Assembly (NCBI RefSeq): GCF_030272615.1
Contig: NC_081414.1
Span: 812,237,069-812,301,068 of the forward strand
Direction of reading: 5' to 3'
DNA: 64,000 nucleotides
Source of the DNA: Cryptomeria japonica
Lineage: Eukaryota; Streptophyta; Pinopsida; Cupressales; Cupressaceae
The notes under the pieces: generated by a model
Database searches by the model: none
What the model was told of the DNA's origin: nothing
Seen by the model: the letters and a program-made list of their open reading frames with translations, nothing else
Shown: piece after piece, positions 22,282 to 32,958 of the stretch
Layout of the letters: each line of letters starts with the position of its first letter
Position numbering within the stretch: the first letter of the stretch is position 1
Made by a program: the position numbers and the translations under genes

Positions 22282-22512
22282 TGTCCAGGGGGTTGAGCTT
22301 AGTTGGTTAAAGCATTCAGTTCTCAATATGGAGACCCAAGTTCAACTCCCATGAGGGACATCTTTGTGGAATTCTAAGTTGTGACTCTTGGCCTTCCATT
22401 GGTTGTATTTGTCACATTGTTTAAAGTGGATTTCTAAGTTGTGACCCTCTCGAATGAGAAAAAAATGAGCTTTATTGTAATGTTGTTCTATAATACTTAA
22501 TACAAACAAAAA
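22282..22512 (+). mobile_element. tRNA-derived SINE with 10-bp target duplication
   Basis: The body is flanked by perfect GTGGACCAAG copies at 22,272-22,281 and 22,513-22,522. The head has a pol III A box (GAGCTTAGTTGG, 22,295-22,306) and B box (AGTTCAACTCC, 22,339-22,349), each one base from consensus and correctly spaced for a tRNA-type promoter. The body contains AATTCTAAGTTGTGAC and a near copy of it (about 22,373 and 22,430), and ends in a short A-rich tail. SINEs have no protein and rely on LINE enzymes. Confidence 0.85.
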
Positions 22513-23154
22513 GTGGACCAAGCCATCATTTTATGGTTTAAACATTAGCTATGTTATGTGTACCAGGGAAACAACAAACATAGATGAAAAAACAAGCTTT
22601 TAGAAAGAAGCCATGTCAAAAATTTGTTAAAAAGTGTCCTATCACATGAACACTAATCTATAGTTTATCTAAAATAGTGTAAATATTTCTTATCATCTAT
22701 ATAGTATGTTGTTCATTCACTTCATGGATGAAACAAACTTTATATATTGTAATAAGGAAGTTCTTAAGAAATAAACTAATTCTAAGTGAAGAATTGAAGT
22801 ACACAAACTTTGTTACTTAATGAAATGAAATATGGAGTTTTGCCATCCCAACTGAAAAAATTTACCATTGGAAAACTTGAATAACTACCAGGAACAACAC
22901 TTATAGTAGCAAGGAATTGATGGGTTGAAGTTCCCTAAGTGGAAACTGTATTTTAAGGTATGCGAGTAGCCAATTGCTAAAGCTGCCATGGTTACCTAAA
23001 ATGATATATACTATTCATAAAATGGTTATATTTAAGACAACTTTTATATAAATCAAGACAATATTGATGTTTATTTGATATTTATTTATTTGTATCTAAA
23101 GATATAAGTATATTAAATAAAATGCAAAAAGGATCTGTATGAGTTTCTATTAGT

Positions 23155-23940
23155 TAAATTATTTCAGACCTTATACAAAATTAAAATTGTCATATATATG
23201 TATGTATACATAAATCTATTCATATATATACATATATACATATATATGTATATATACATATAGATACATATGTATACATATATATGTATATATGTATACA
23301 TGTATACATATATACATATATATATTTATATATATATATACGTATACATGTATACATGTATATATATACATATATACATATATACATATATATGTATATA
23401 TGTATACACACACACATATATATATATATACACATATATATATACACATATATATATATACATATATATATGTATATATGTATACATATATATATATATA
23501 AATATATATATGTATATATGTATATATGTATATACATATATATGTATATATGTATATATGTATATATATGTATATATGTATATATGTATATATATGTATA
23601 TATGTATATATATGTATATATGTATATATATGTATATATGTATATATGTATACATATGTATTTACACACACACAGATATATATGTATACATATGTATTTA
23701 CACACACATATATATATATATGTATACATATATACATATATATGTATATATGTATATATATGTATATATATGTATATATGTATATATATGTATATATGTA
23801 TATATATGTATATATATATATATGTATATATGTATATGTATATATACGTGTGTATAAATATGTATGTAATTGTATATATATATATATGCATGTATGTATA
23901 TTTATATGTATATATGTATATATGTACACATACACACATT
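23155..23940. repeat. Long compound AT microsatellite
   Basis: About 780 bp of TATATG, TATACA, TA and some ACACAC units. The same place in unit B (about 46,470-46,560) has only about 90 bp. The long open frames through it encode only Tyr/Ile/Val/His repeats and are not genes. Confidence 0.95.
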
Positions 23941-24999
23941 CTCAAATTCCCAAACACATAAGTTATAGAGAAGAGGTGAAGTGTGCCAAATAGAGCTTGA
24001 CTCGATGTATATTACAAAGATTCATTCAAATATCTTTGTGTTACTTTAAAAGAGTATTATTTGCATGTAGACAATACCATACAAAATCTCTATCTTCTAT
24101 TTATTTAATTATCTATGTAGGTTAAAAAAAAAAGTAAAAGTAATCTCTCTGGTTCATACGATAAAATATCACATGGTTTGTCATAGGAAAAAAATGATGG
24201 ATGACGAATGCTAGGTTTTTCTATTGTATATTATTTCATTTTTTCAAAAAATTATGTACTCTGTTTCTTATATTACAAAATATTAATATTTAAAATCCAC
24301 TAGCAATATACTAATTTATGTAATGATTCGATGTGTTGTAATTTTTGGACCTATTAGATTACATGTTTTTTGAATTAAAAAATATTGCATAGAAGTGAGT
24401 TTTATAAATATGATGAAATATTTGACATGGTCATGGACTATAAAAAGAATTAAATTTTTTATCAAAATATTTTCTATATTAAATTATTTGTGTAATATTA
24501 TCAATGTAGGTTAAAAAAATTCATTATCTATCTAACAAAATTGTGTGGATATTCTTCAAAGTGTAATGGGGAAATTATTTTGTTCCTAGAATTCTTTGTT
24601 TCTATATAAAATTAGTATAAAAATTTAGTATTGTAGAGGAGGTGAAAAATTGGAAGGAAAAGATTATATTATAATAGATTGATAGGATCAAATATCTATC
24701 ACTAACGAGTAAATTGTAACGTCTTTTTTTTGAATAATTTATCATCTTATTGCTCCATTATTATGATCAAGACATCATTTACATTTATTTGTTATTTTTT
24801 ATTAAGGTAAACGTGTTTTATAAGGACCCGAAATACAAAAGTATTACAATTACTAGAAAATAAGCATTAAAGTCCAAAACCAGCAACAAAAGCTAAACAA
24901 ACTTGGGTGAAGCCCACAAAATAGCCTACAAAATAGAAACGATTAAGACAAGAAAAAACATAGACCTAGTGACAAAAAATGCACCAACTCTGCATTCTT

Positions 25000-26549
25000 C
25001 TAAATAACTTTCCTGTTGATAGTCTCCAACTCATCCATGATAAATCTAGAGTTGTCTTGTTCCGAGTTCTTTCTCCTAGTATGGGTACACAGACTTGTCA
25101 TAGTATGGGAACAAGAAATATGACCACCTACACCCTTCACTTTCTTTTGTTGCTTGGAATCCGAAGGAGTCACACTGGCAATGGGATCAAACCTGTAATT
25201 TGCAATCATATTATTTACCCTCATCAAACCTTCTGAACTATTATTCATGGCAGCCTTGCTAATCTCAACCAGAATTTTCATACTTCCTTTGATTTCTTCA
25301 ACACTCGTCTCCAAATTCTATATTCTACTTTCATGATTCGATTTCAACTTATCCACATCCTTACTAACTTTCTAGGTCAATTTGAGGATTTTCTCAATTT
25401 TATTGGGTCGAGGGTTGTCTGTAAAAGTATCTACAATACCCTTTATATCTTGTTTTAGGACTTCAATCTCCATGCCCATCTTGTAGAGACAATCCATCTG
25501 ATTGTTGGCAGCAAGAGAAATGCAATCATCCAAATCTAGGTCAATGACAACCCTCCCCTATTTTCCAAGATTAATATCAATGGGGATTTCAATCTTAATC
25601 TTTTGTTCACTATCTATGTTGGCCCCCCCTTTCTAGATTTGGGCTTTTTTGATTTGGGAGAGACAAAGTCAATATGTTTGGTCCCCAGATTTTTGTATTT
25701 ACTAGTAGCCCACCTAGGGTGTTTGTTGCGCCTACTACTACCTATTCTAGGGGTAATATTTTGAATGGGGCCCTCACCAATAGGCAGACAATACTAAGGA
25801 TCATCAGACAAACCTCGATCTTTCCTATCCCTGACAAGCCCACTATCTTCCCCTTCCATTTTTTTGTCATCAACCACTTGAACCTCCAGTTTGGAAGAAG
25901 AAACACAAGTTTTCATAACAAGGGATGGCTTGACTTTATGGGCCTTAACATAATCTATAATGATACAGAAAAGGCCCTCATGGAGGATCGGGTTATCCAC
26001 ATTCTCCACATGTTTCTCGAGACTATGCTTTAAGGAAGAAAGAAGATAAAACAAAATGGAGATTTTCCTATCATGCGTGAAGTGATTCAAAATGACAAAG
26101 TCACGGGAAAAAATGCTCTCATACCAATCATCAAGAGTGATGTATCTCATGATAACCTTTGCCACATCGGCCCAAGGCGTCTAAAGATCCTTCTGGTTGT
26201 AGCCACCATTAGCCATCTTTTGAACCCTATTCTACTCCTTCAACTTGTTGAAGAAAGTGGAGATTGCTTCATCTACAGATTTCCTTTCTCTATAGAACTT
26301 CCTTCCTTCCGTCTACAGGCCAGTAATTTCAGTGATAAAGTCTTCATCATTCCTAAATTTTGTGCCATAGACCTTAAGGATACCATTATCTCATCCGCTC
26401 ACAAATTCTTTAGTAGTGCTCGGCGAATTCCCCTTCAACCTTTCCATATACAAAACCATGCCTCCATCTGAAATCCCATTCCAAACCGCAAAATTCATTT
26501 TCTAGTTTTCAAAAGAGGTGGGTTCCATCCTATTCCTCTCACCCCCCAT
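25000..26549 (-). pseudogene. Extra LINE frame 3' of RNase H, unrecognised
   Basis: From the ATG at 26,549 (MGGERNRMEPTSFEN) one frame runs to about 25,640 with only a few nonsense codons, nearly all TAG, then continues in another frame to the stop near 25,000. The single shift falls in a run of seven C at about 25,622-25,628. Total about 515 codons. Visible parts are MNFAVWNGISDGG, WADVAKVIMRYITLDDWYES, a basic Lys/Arg/Ser stretch near 25,700-25,620, and a heptad-rich C-terminal region with ESRI and EEIKGSMKILVEIS that could form a coiled coil. I know no family for it. LINE ORF1 normally precedes ORF2, so this order is odd. It could be a true third ORF, a fused neighbour, or a captured gene. 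Confidence 0.6.
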
Positions 26550-26739
26550 GAAATGCACAATTTCGATAGAGCTGGAGAGCACAGCCAAAAAAATCATCCC
26601 AATGGTATTCAGTCAAAGACAGAAGGAATTGGGAGTCGTGAAAGACATCCATCAGAAAAAATTATCCCAATGGTATTCAGTCATTATGAATTGGTAATGA
26701 GTGGTCCATTAATTCGACATCCCTTCTAGTCAGCTCACA

Positions 26740-29272
26740 TAGGTTTCTCGAGAATCTTTCCATTTCCATCCACCATTTAACCTCCATGTAATCCACCCCA
26801 AGATTTGTCATCTAATCAATGGGAGCATTTCCTTCTTGATACATGTGCGAAGATTTAAAGTCATCTAGGTTGGCAATCATGATATGACAATCTTCAATCA
26901 AATGCCTAATTGTCCAGCTTGGCTACTGATGTCTATTAATGCACTTGATTATGTTCATCAAATCACTTTCCAACCAAACATGGTTAAACCCTTCTCTAAC
27001 CCTCATCTATAAACCAACGTAAGACACATAAACCTCGGCATAGTGGTTTGTCTGCATGCCCAATGGGAGTGCCACCACTGAGACAAGCTTACCATTGTGA
27101 ATCTTAGCAACTCCCCCACAACCAGCTGACCTAGGGTTACCCTTACCCACCCCATCAATATTAATTTTAATCCATTCGCTAGACAGAGAGATCCAAACAA
27201 AATTATTTCTTGTTTATCTTATCTTGGAAATTGGAATAGAGATGTCCCAGCTTAAGTTCCAACTTCTGAGGATATCTAAATCCTATAGAAAAATGTCAAT
27301 CTGAGAATTTTGTTTATGGCAAGGGAAAGAAGATATATTTTTTTCCTTCATACTGTTCTGAATTTTATGAGCCACAACAACAGGTGAGGATTACTTGTCC
27401 CTGAAGATCCTATTAGTTAATTATTTCTATAGACCCCAAACAATGTGAGGCATCATGAAGCTCCAAAGCACCTTAAGAGAGGGATTCATTGAGGGACAGA
27501 TCCACTAGAACTAGCAGTCCCTAATATTACCCGTCCAAATCCACCATAACTCCCACAACTGAAAGAAAAAAACCCCGACTTTAGCAGCAAAGGATCAATG
27601 TAGGAGAAGGTGATTAGCATTCTCCACATTCTCTTTACATATGAAACATCTATTGGGGATAGCCATACCTCTTTTATAAAGATTATCAATGGTCAAAACT
27701 TTGTCCTGCATAAAGAGCTAGAAAAAAATATTAATTTTGGGTATCATGACATTGTTTTAGATACCAGACCAAAAGGGGGCCAGAGAAAGGGACTTAGTGA
27801 TGTGCTAAAAAGCATGAGCAACAAAGAAATACTAAGAGAGTGAACCAGTCCACAAAACCTCATGAACAGGATGAAGGGATGGGTCAATGTTGACAAGATC
27901 AATCCAAGACTTGTCCCGATATAATCAACAACCTAGATGCCAACAAGTTTAACACATTTGTCCTTAAAATTGTCTACCCACAAGAAGGTGGATAAAGAGC
28001 CATCCCGCACCCACTAATCATCCTGAAAATAGATATTTCTACCATTTCCAAGATACCATCTCATTCCTTGAGCAATAATGCCCTTCGACTTGAAAAATTT
28101 CTTCCACATATCAGAGGCCGCAATGAGTAGAAAATAATTCTCCAGGGCATCTTGAATTCCCTGAATATGATATTTATGATGGGGAATAGAACTCCATTCA
28201 TTATCATCTTTAATGCATCTCCATAATTATTTGGATAGCAAAGCCTTATTAAAATACTGAATGTGTCTAAGGGCCATGCCGCCAAGATTTATAGGGGAGC
28301 ACACTTGTTCCCATGAAGGAAGGTGCACTCTGTTTTTAGTTTCACATCTAGTCCATAAAAAGGTCTTTTGAATATTTTTCATGCACTCTGCAAATTTTGT
28401 TGGGACTTTAAATAAAATAATGGCATAGACTAGAAGATTCTGCAATGATGCTTTGATGAGAAGGACTTTACCAGCTTGGCCAAGGAGGGCACCTTTCCAC
28501 CCCGCCAGCTTCTTGTAAAACCTGTCAATAATACTTCACCAAAAGGTCTCCGGAGGTGGGCTAGGGCAGAGTGGAAGACCCAGTTAAGTATCTAAAAAAT
28601 TACCAAGTTTACGCACCAAAATGTCAACAATTTTGTTCTATCTATGAGTAGGGGTGTTGAGAAAGAAAATAGAGCTTTTGGGTAAGCTTATCCTCTACCC
28701 AGATCCTTGTTCATATAGGGACAAGATGGACTTCAAGACTTTAGCTTCCTTGATAGAACATTCTTCCATAAGGATAGTATCATCAAAAAATTATTGATGA
28801 GAGAACACATGAGCTTCAGAAGAAGGCTTGAGGCCTTTAAAATTACCCAGTCAGACTTCCTGTTGAATCACCTTACTCAGAGCTTCACTCATTAAGATGA
28901 AGAGAAATGAGGACAAAGGGTCACCCTGTCGAATACCTCTTGAAGCAGAGAAAAATGAGAGGGAGAACCATTAATAAGGACAAATAACTTCAGCATAGAT
29001 ATGCATTATTCGACCAACTGAAATAATTGACCACTAAAACCAAAGCACTGTAGGACTCTGATTAGAAACTTCCAATTAACCCAATCATAGGCCTTTAAAT
29101 TATTGAGCTTAAGAAAGAAACCAGGCTTCTTATTACAAAAAAGAGAATAGACATTTTCATGAACCACAATAATAGAATCCAAAAAAATTTCGCCAGGGAC
29201 AAAACTATTTTAGTTTTTGGAAATCAAAATAGGCATGACAACTTTGAGTCTGAAAACTAAAATCTTAGAGAA
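26740..29272 (-). pseudogene. LINE ORF2 remnant: RT, zinc-binding domain, RNase H
   Basis: The RT starts at the truncation with FSKILVFRLKVVMP and continues FVPGEIFLDSII and KAYDWVNWKFL, standard L1 RT blocks. The catalytic box reads FFDD (canonical FADD or YADD) near 28,770-28,780. HLPSWEQVCSPINLGGMALR near 28,320 is the post-RT block. SYVKRMWRMLITF near 27,640 corresponds to the zinc-binding domain (C-x2-C, second half degenerate). RNase H at about 27,185-26,830 keeps all expected carboxylates: INIDGVGKGNP (Asp), NHYAEVY (Glu), LESDLMNII (Asp) and EGNAPID (Asp). The endonuclease would lie 5' and is absent. Stops are frequent. RNase H after RT is known from one group of plant L1 elements. 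Confidence 0.85.
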
Positions 29273-29950
29273 GATGTTGATAATTTTTAAGTAATTATAT
29301 TTATTATTCTTGACTTTACATTTCAAGGAAAAATTATCAATATATTTTAAAACTTATTTTAAACAAAATTATTTTCTAGTTGCTTGTTCAAATTTATATT
29401 ACTTATTATTAATATTTTTCTTAAAAACCCCACTTATTAAAAATATATGACCCATTACATGAAATCACATGATTTGACATTAAAACTTTTGAATAAAATT
29501 TTACTTTAAATTAATTCATTATAATATCAGTGGTTTGTTTCCTTATATGATCTCATTGCTCTTGTCACAATTTGAGATAAAATATTTATTTTTTATTGTG
29601 GAAGAAAGTTCGAATATCGAATCATTATTTTTATGAAAGAATATTTACATAAAAAATATTTAAAATGAATATATTGTGCTTTCTTGACAATTCAATTTTT
29701 GACTCTAAACTTAAAGAAAAAACCATCAATATTTCTTTTTAAATATTATAAATAAAATAATTTTGTGATTATCAACTCAATGTATATTGCTTGTTCAACT
29801 TTTTTACATCTTAAAAATCTATATATTAAAATGTGTGGCCCATTATATGCAATCACATGATTTGATATTAAAATATTTAATTGTGATTTTACGTTCAATT
29901 AATTTTTTAATCTATAGCAATAATATTTCTCCCTCTTGTCTCAATTTGAA

Positions 29951-30178
29951 AATAACCTTAATTAATATTCTTGTTCAAGAAATGTTGAATACAAAATTGT
30001 TAATCTTGTGCATGAAAGTCTGCATAGAAAAGATTATATATATATAGGCTTTTTTTCATTAATTGATGTCATTCCTTCAATATAATTTTATAGGAAAAAA
30101 ATACAATGACAGATGCACATGAAAATATTATCTCATAATTCAATAGAAATGTAGAATTAAAATAAGACACTCCCTCCA
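29951..30178. other. Spacer between units A and B
   Basis: AT-rich sequence with no match in the window that I can see and no gene. It contains a short TATATATATA run at about 30,036. Confidence 0.5.
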
Positions 30179-30457
30179 ATTTCTGGTCAAAAAATCATCT
30201 TATAGTTTTAGTGTTATCATTTTTTTTTGCCATCTTCAATGTTGGAAATCTGTAACTTTGTGAGGATATTTTTTTGAGGTGCTCTAAAATACAAGGGATA
30301 AATGAATAAAAGTAAGATATCTTATACATATTTTTCTAGTAAGTAGTTATTGGTATTCTCTACAATTTTCTTTTTTGTATAGAGGCATGTGTGTGGCAAT
30401 CTGAATGATATGCTATGTAATTTGGCCATGAAAAAAAAAATTTCTTGATATTATTAT

Positions 30458-30487
30458 TGAAGAAGTTGAGAAATACAACTTCAGAGG
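30458..30487 (-). repeat. End of a minus-strand non-autonomous LTR, cut by the Gypsy insertion
   Basis: The plus strand reads TGAAGAAGTTGAG onward and continues, after the Gypsy element, at 38,382. Joined, the LTR is about 327 bp and is related to the family at 9,637-9,993 (shared GTTGTATTTCTCAAC-type end and TGTTAGAG start). Confidence 0.75.
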
Positions 30488-31778
30488 TGTAGCGTCCTAA
30501 AATTGCGACACTTGCAATTTCGATTGCATTTCGGTCTTCACGATGGCGACGCAACACGCAACTTGAATGGAGACCCCAAAACTTGCTCACGACACTGAAA
30601 ACTGCATTTCTCAAGCACCATTCGCCTGAACCCCCTTGCACCCCGCTGTCCTGGAGGTGGGACCAGAGCGCCCAGTGCCCTGGTCCCTCAGGACCAGGGC
30701 GCCCAGTGCCCTGGTCCCTCAGGACCAGCGTGCCCAGCGCCCTGGTCCTCCAGGACCATGGCGCCCAGCGCCCTGGTCCCTGGGTCCTATTTTGGGCCCG
30801 GTTTCCTAAGTGATATCGGGTCTTTTTGATTGCAATTTGGGAAATATACTTCCCTGGTCGGCCTAAGGTCGGAAAAATCAGTCTATCAGCCCTAAATGAC
30901 AAGTATATAAACTACATTTTCCTCTTTCATTCGATATGATGGAAAAGGCGTGGAAACTATACTCAAGCATTCAAGCATTCAAGCATTCCTTCAAGCAATT
31001 GATCATTCCAAGTCTCCATTCAAGGCTAAGTGTTGCATTCAAGTCAAGGATTCAACCATTGAAGAGGAGATCATTTACTACATGCTACTACAACATACAA
31101 CATACAACATCTAAACCTTTGCACATAAGGATACCAACATCCTTAGAACAAGGTATTAGTACTTGTTTTATAGTCATTTACATTTACAGCTCTTGCTCAT
31201 TTCTTGGTTAATTCCAAAACCGGGGTTTGACCTAAAGGCAAACCCCTAATCCCTAACCCCCCAATCGTCTTTGCTTTTTTGTGTGTAGGTTGCAGGTACG
31301 CGGCTGAGATTGAAGATCTGGAATCCTTGTGCAGAGACGAACAGATCCCCCTTCGTTTCGCGGATTTTCCGGAGGACCGTGGTGCCGGGCGCCATCGTCC
31401 AAACAACTTTTTCTCAAATTTGCAGGACAGCGCCGTATCGACATTCTACTGCTAATTCCAGGTCCGCAGCTTCATCCTATAACCTAAACTCAGTTTATAA
31501 GCGAATCTTTATGACTTTCTATGCATTCTTAGCTTAATTTCCTTAATCAACATTCTTTACAAAAGAGGGTAGCTTTGCTTTCCAAACCCTTGAAATTCAT
31601 CTAGCATCCAATCTTACCTTGTGTGGGATTGGATCTTATGAGTTTCAACCCCTCTTTTGAATGTAAAGTCTCCCCCCTAAGTGAAAACCCATCGAATCCT
31701 AGCGAACCTCCCTTCTCTCTCCTCGGAGTTGGAAGAGGGGAGACCAACTAGGGTTCGACCGTGATTTTCCGCTTTAAA
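30488..31778 (+). repeat. 5' LTR of the gag-protease Gypsy element
   Basis: Starts TGTAGCGTCCTAAAATTGCG. It contains four ~31-bp GC-rich units at about 30,661-30,790, against two in the 3' LTR. The 62-bp length difference between the LTRs equals two units. Confidence 0.9.
30661..30790. repeat. 31-bp hairpin-forming tandem repeat in the LTR
   Basis: Four units, each with the core CCCAGYGCCCTGGTCC. GGACCAGGGC and GCCCTGGTCC in neighbouring halves are exact inverse complements, so each unit can fold into a stem of 10 bp. The 3' LTR has two units at about 37,325-37,390. A degenerate trace is visible at 61,636-61,695 in the older minus-strand relative. Confidence 0.85.
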
Positions 31779-32958
31779 TTTTGGTGAACCCGACGTGAAC
31801 ATCCTTTCTGATTTTTCATGCTTAGATCTGAAAATTGATTCCTTGATTACATTTCCATGTTTGATCTTTTGCAAAATTTTAGAGGTGATTGCATAAAAAC
31901 CCTAAATTTTCTTTTTGAACATTGAACTTGCGAAATGTTTAATTATTAATGCTTGCTTCAGATCTGCTTTTCTATTATAAATTATCAATTCATATCTGTA
32001 CTTTAATTTTGAAAATTAAGTGGTTAAATGTCAAAACCCTAATTTTTGAAACCCTCTTAATTCAACCTTTGTCCGACAATTTGACTGATCAAAACATCTC
32101 CAAATCAGCTGTAACTTTGGATTCTGTAATAAAATCACAATATCTTTCATCCCTGAAAATTTGGAAAAAAGTTGCGAGGACCATGTTGCACTCCGAGCGC
32201 CATCGTCCCCGACATTTTTTCCAAAATTTCGAGAGCGAGATCTTGCTGTATTTTCCTGCTAAAATCCAGAATTTTGGCTGATTTTGTCAATTATAACACC
32301 TTCAAAATTACAGTCAAAGTTGGTCTTGTGATTGTTTGGTTTAAGGCTCCTAATCATTCAAAAATTGTTGAAATTGAAATTTTGTGTCAAAATTGTGTTC
32401 TTACTGTCCTAAATCTGAAAATTGTGTTTGCATTCATTCAAAATTTCAGTGCTTTATTCAAATTCTTACAATTTCTGACTTTCAAAATTAAGTGCTTAAT
32501 TACAACAACCTTGATTTCCGCTTTCAAAATTGAATTTTGCATGAAATTGAGTCAATTTTTAAAATTCAAAACTTGCACTGCTTTTGACATTCCCTCTAAA
32601 ATCATAAAATTCAAAATTTCAGTTTCCCTCTCTTTTTCAAAATTCAAATTTTGCATTTTTTGACAATCTTGATAGGGTTCAATTTTGAGATTGCAACTTT
32701 AATTTGGCCTATCTACAGATCGTAAAATCATTCAATTTTTTCAGATTAGCTCTAAAATCATCAGACCTTTCATCCCTGCAAATTTCGAAAAAAGTTGCAA
32801 GGACCGTGTTGCACTTCGAGCGCCACGGTCCCGAACATTTTTTCCGAAATTTCGAGAGACTGTCGTGATTGCATTTAACAGCTTAAATCTGGAAGATTGG
32901 CTGTTTTTACTGAAAATTGCTACCTCTAAATTCAAAATTTTATCTTTCTCTCTAGTGC
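31779..32958 (+). other. Leader with primer-binding region
   Basis: Begins TTTTGGTGAACCCGACGTGAAC. TGGTGAACCCGAC (31,782-31,794) is the likely primer-binding site, and the minus-strand relative has TTTTGGTGACCCTGAC in the same place. I cannot name the tRNA. The rest is rich in TTCAAAATT words and contains an imperfect direct repeat (ATTTCGAGAG at about 32,228 and 32,849, each preceded by a GTTGCGAGGACC- or GTTGCAAGGACC-type block). Confidence 0.65.

Larger units (their letters stand above)
24792..29272 (-). mobile_element. L1-type LINE, 5'-truncated, with RNase H and an extra downstream frame
   Basis: Minus-strand order: reverse transcriptase, RT-type zinc-binding domain, RNase H, then a further ~500-codon frame, then an A-rich 3' end (AATAAAAAATAAC at the left edge). 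The empty site survives in unit B, where ...CATTTATTTG continues directly into GATGTTGATAATTTTT (47,236-47,255). This fixes both borders to within a few bases. The 5' end is truncated inside RT, as is usual for LINEs. No long target duplication is visible. Confidence 0.85.
21976..29950 (+). repeat. Tandem duplication, unit A
   Basis: Four blocks of this unit recur in the same order in unit B. 21,976-22,260 matches 30,179-30,465. 22,797-22,935 matches 40,445-40,581 and 46,149-46,210. 22,930-24,791 matches 46,200-47,240. 29,273-29,950 matches 47,241-47,765. Unit A carries a SINE (22,282-22,512), a large AT microsatellite and a 5'-truncated LINE (24,792-29,272) that unit B lacks. I see no host gene in the unit itself. 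It could be a segmental duplication, or two copies of an unrecognised old repeat side by side. Confidence 0.75.

Noticed and set aside
22282-22365. A possible functional tRNA gene
   Set aside because: Only A and B boxes are tRNA-like. The arms do not pair as a cloverleaf, and the 10-bp target duplication and tail show a SINE.
23216-23993. Long overlapping open frames on both strands encoding up to 245 residues
   Set aside because: They are pure products of the TATATG/TACA microsatellite, and consist of Tyr, Ile, His, Val, Met and Cys repeats in every frame.
30360-30902. A 180-codon minus-strand frame
   Set aside because: It lies across an insertion border and the GC-rich LTR repeats of the Gypsy element, so it is not a real gene.
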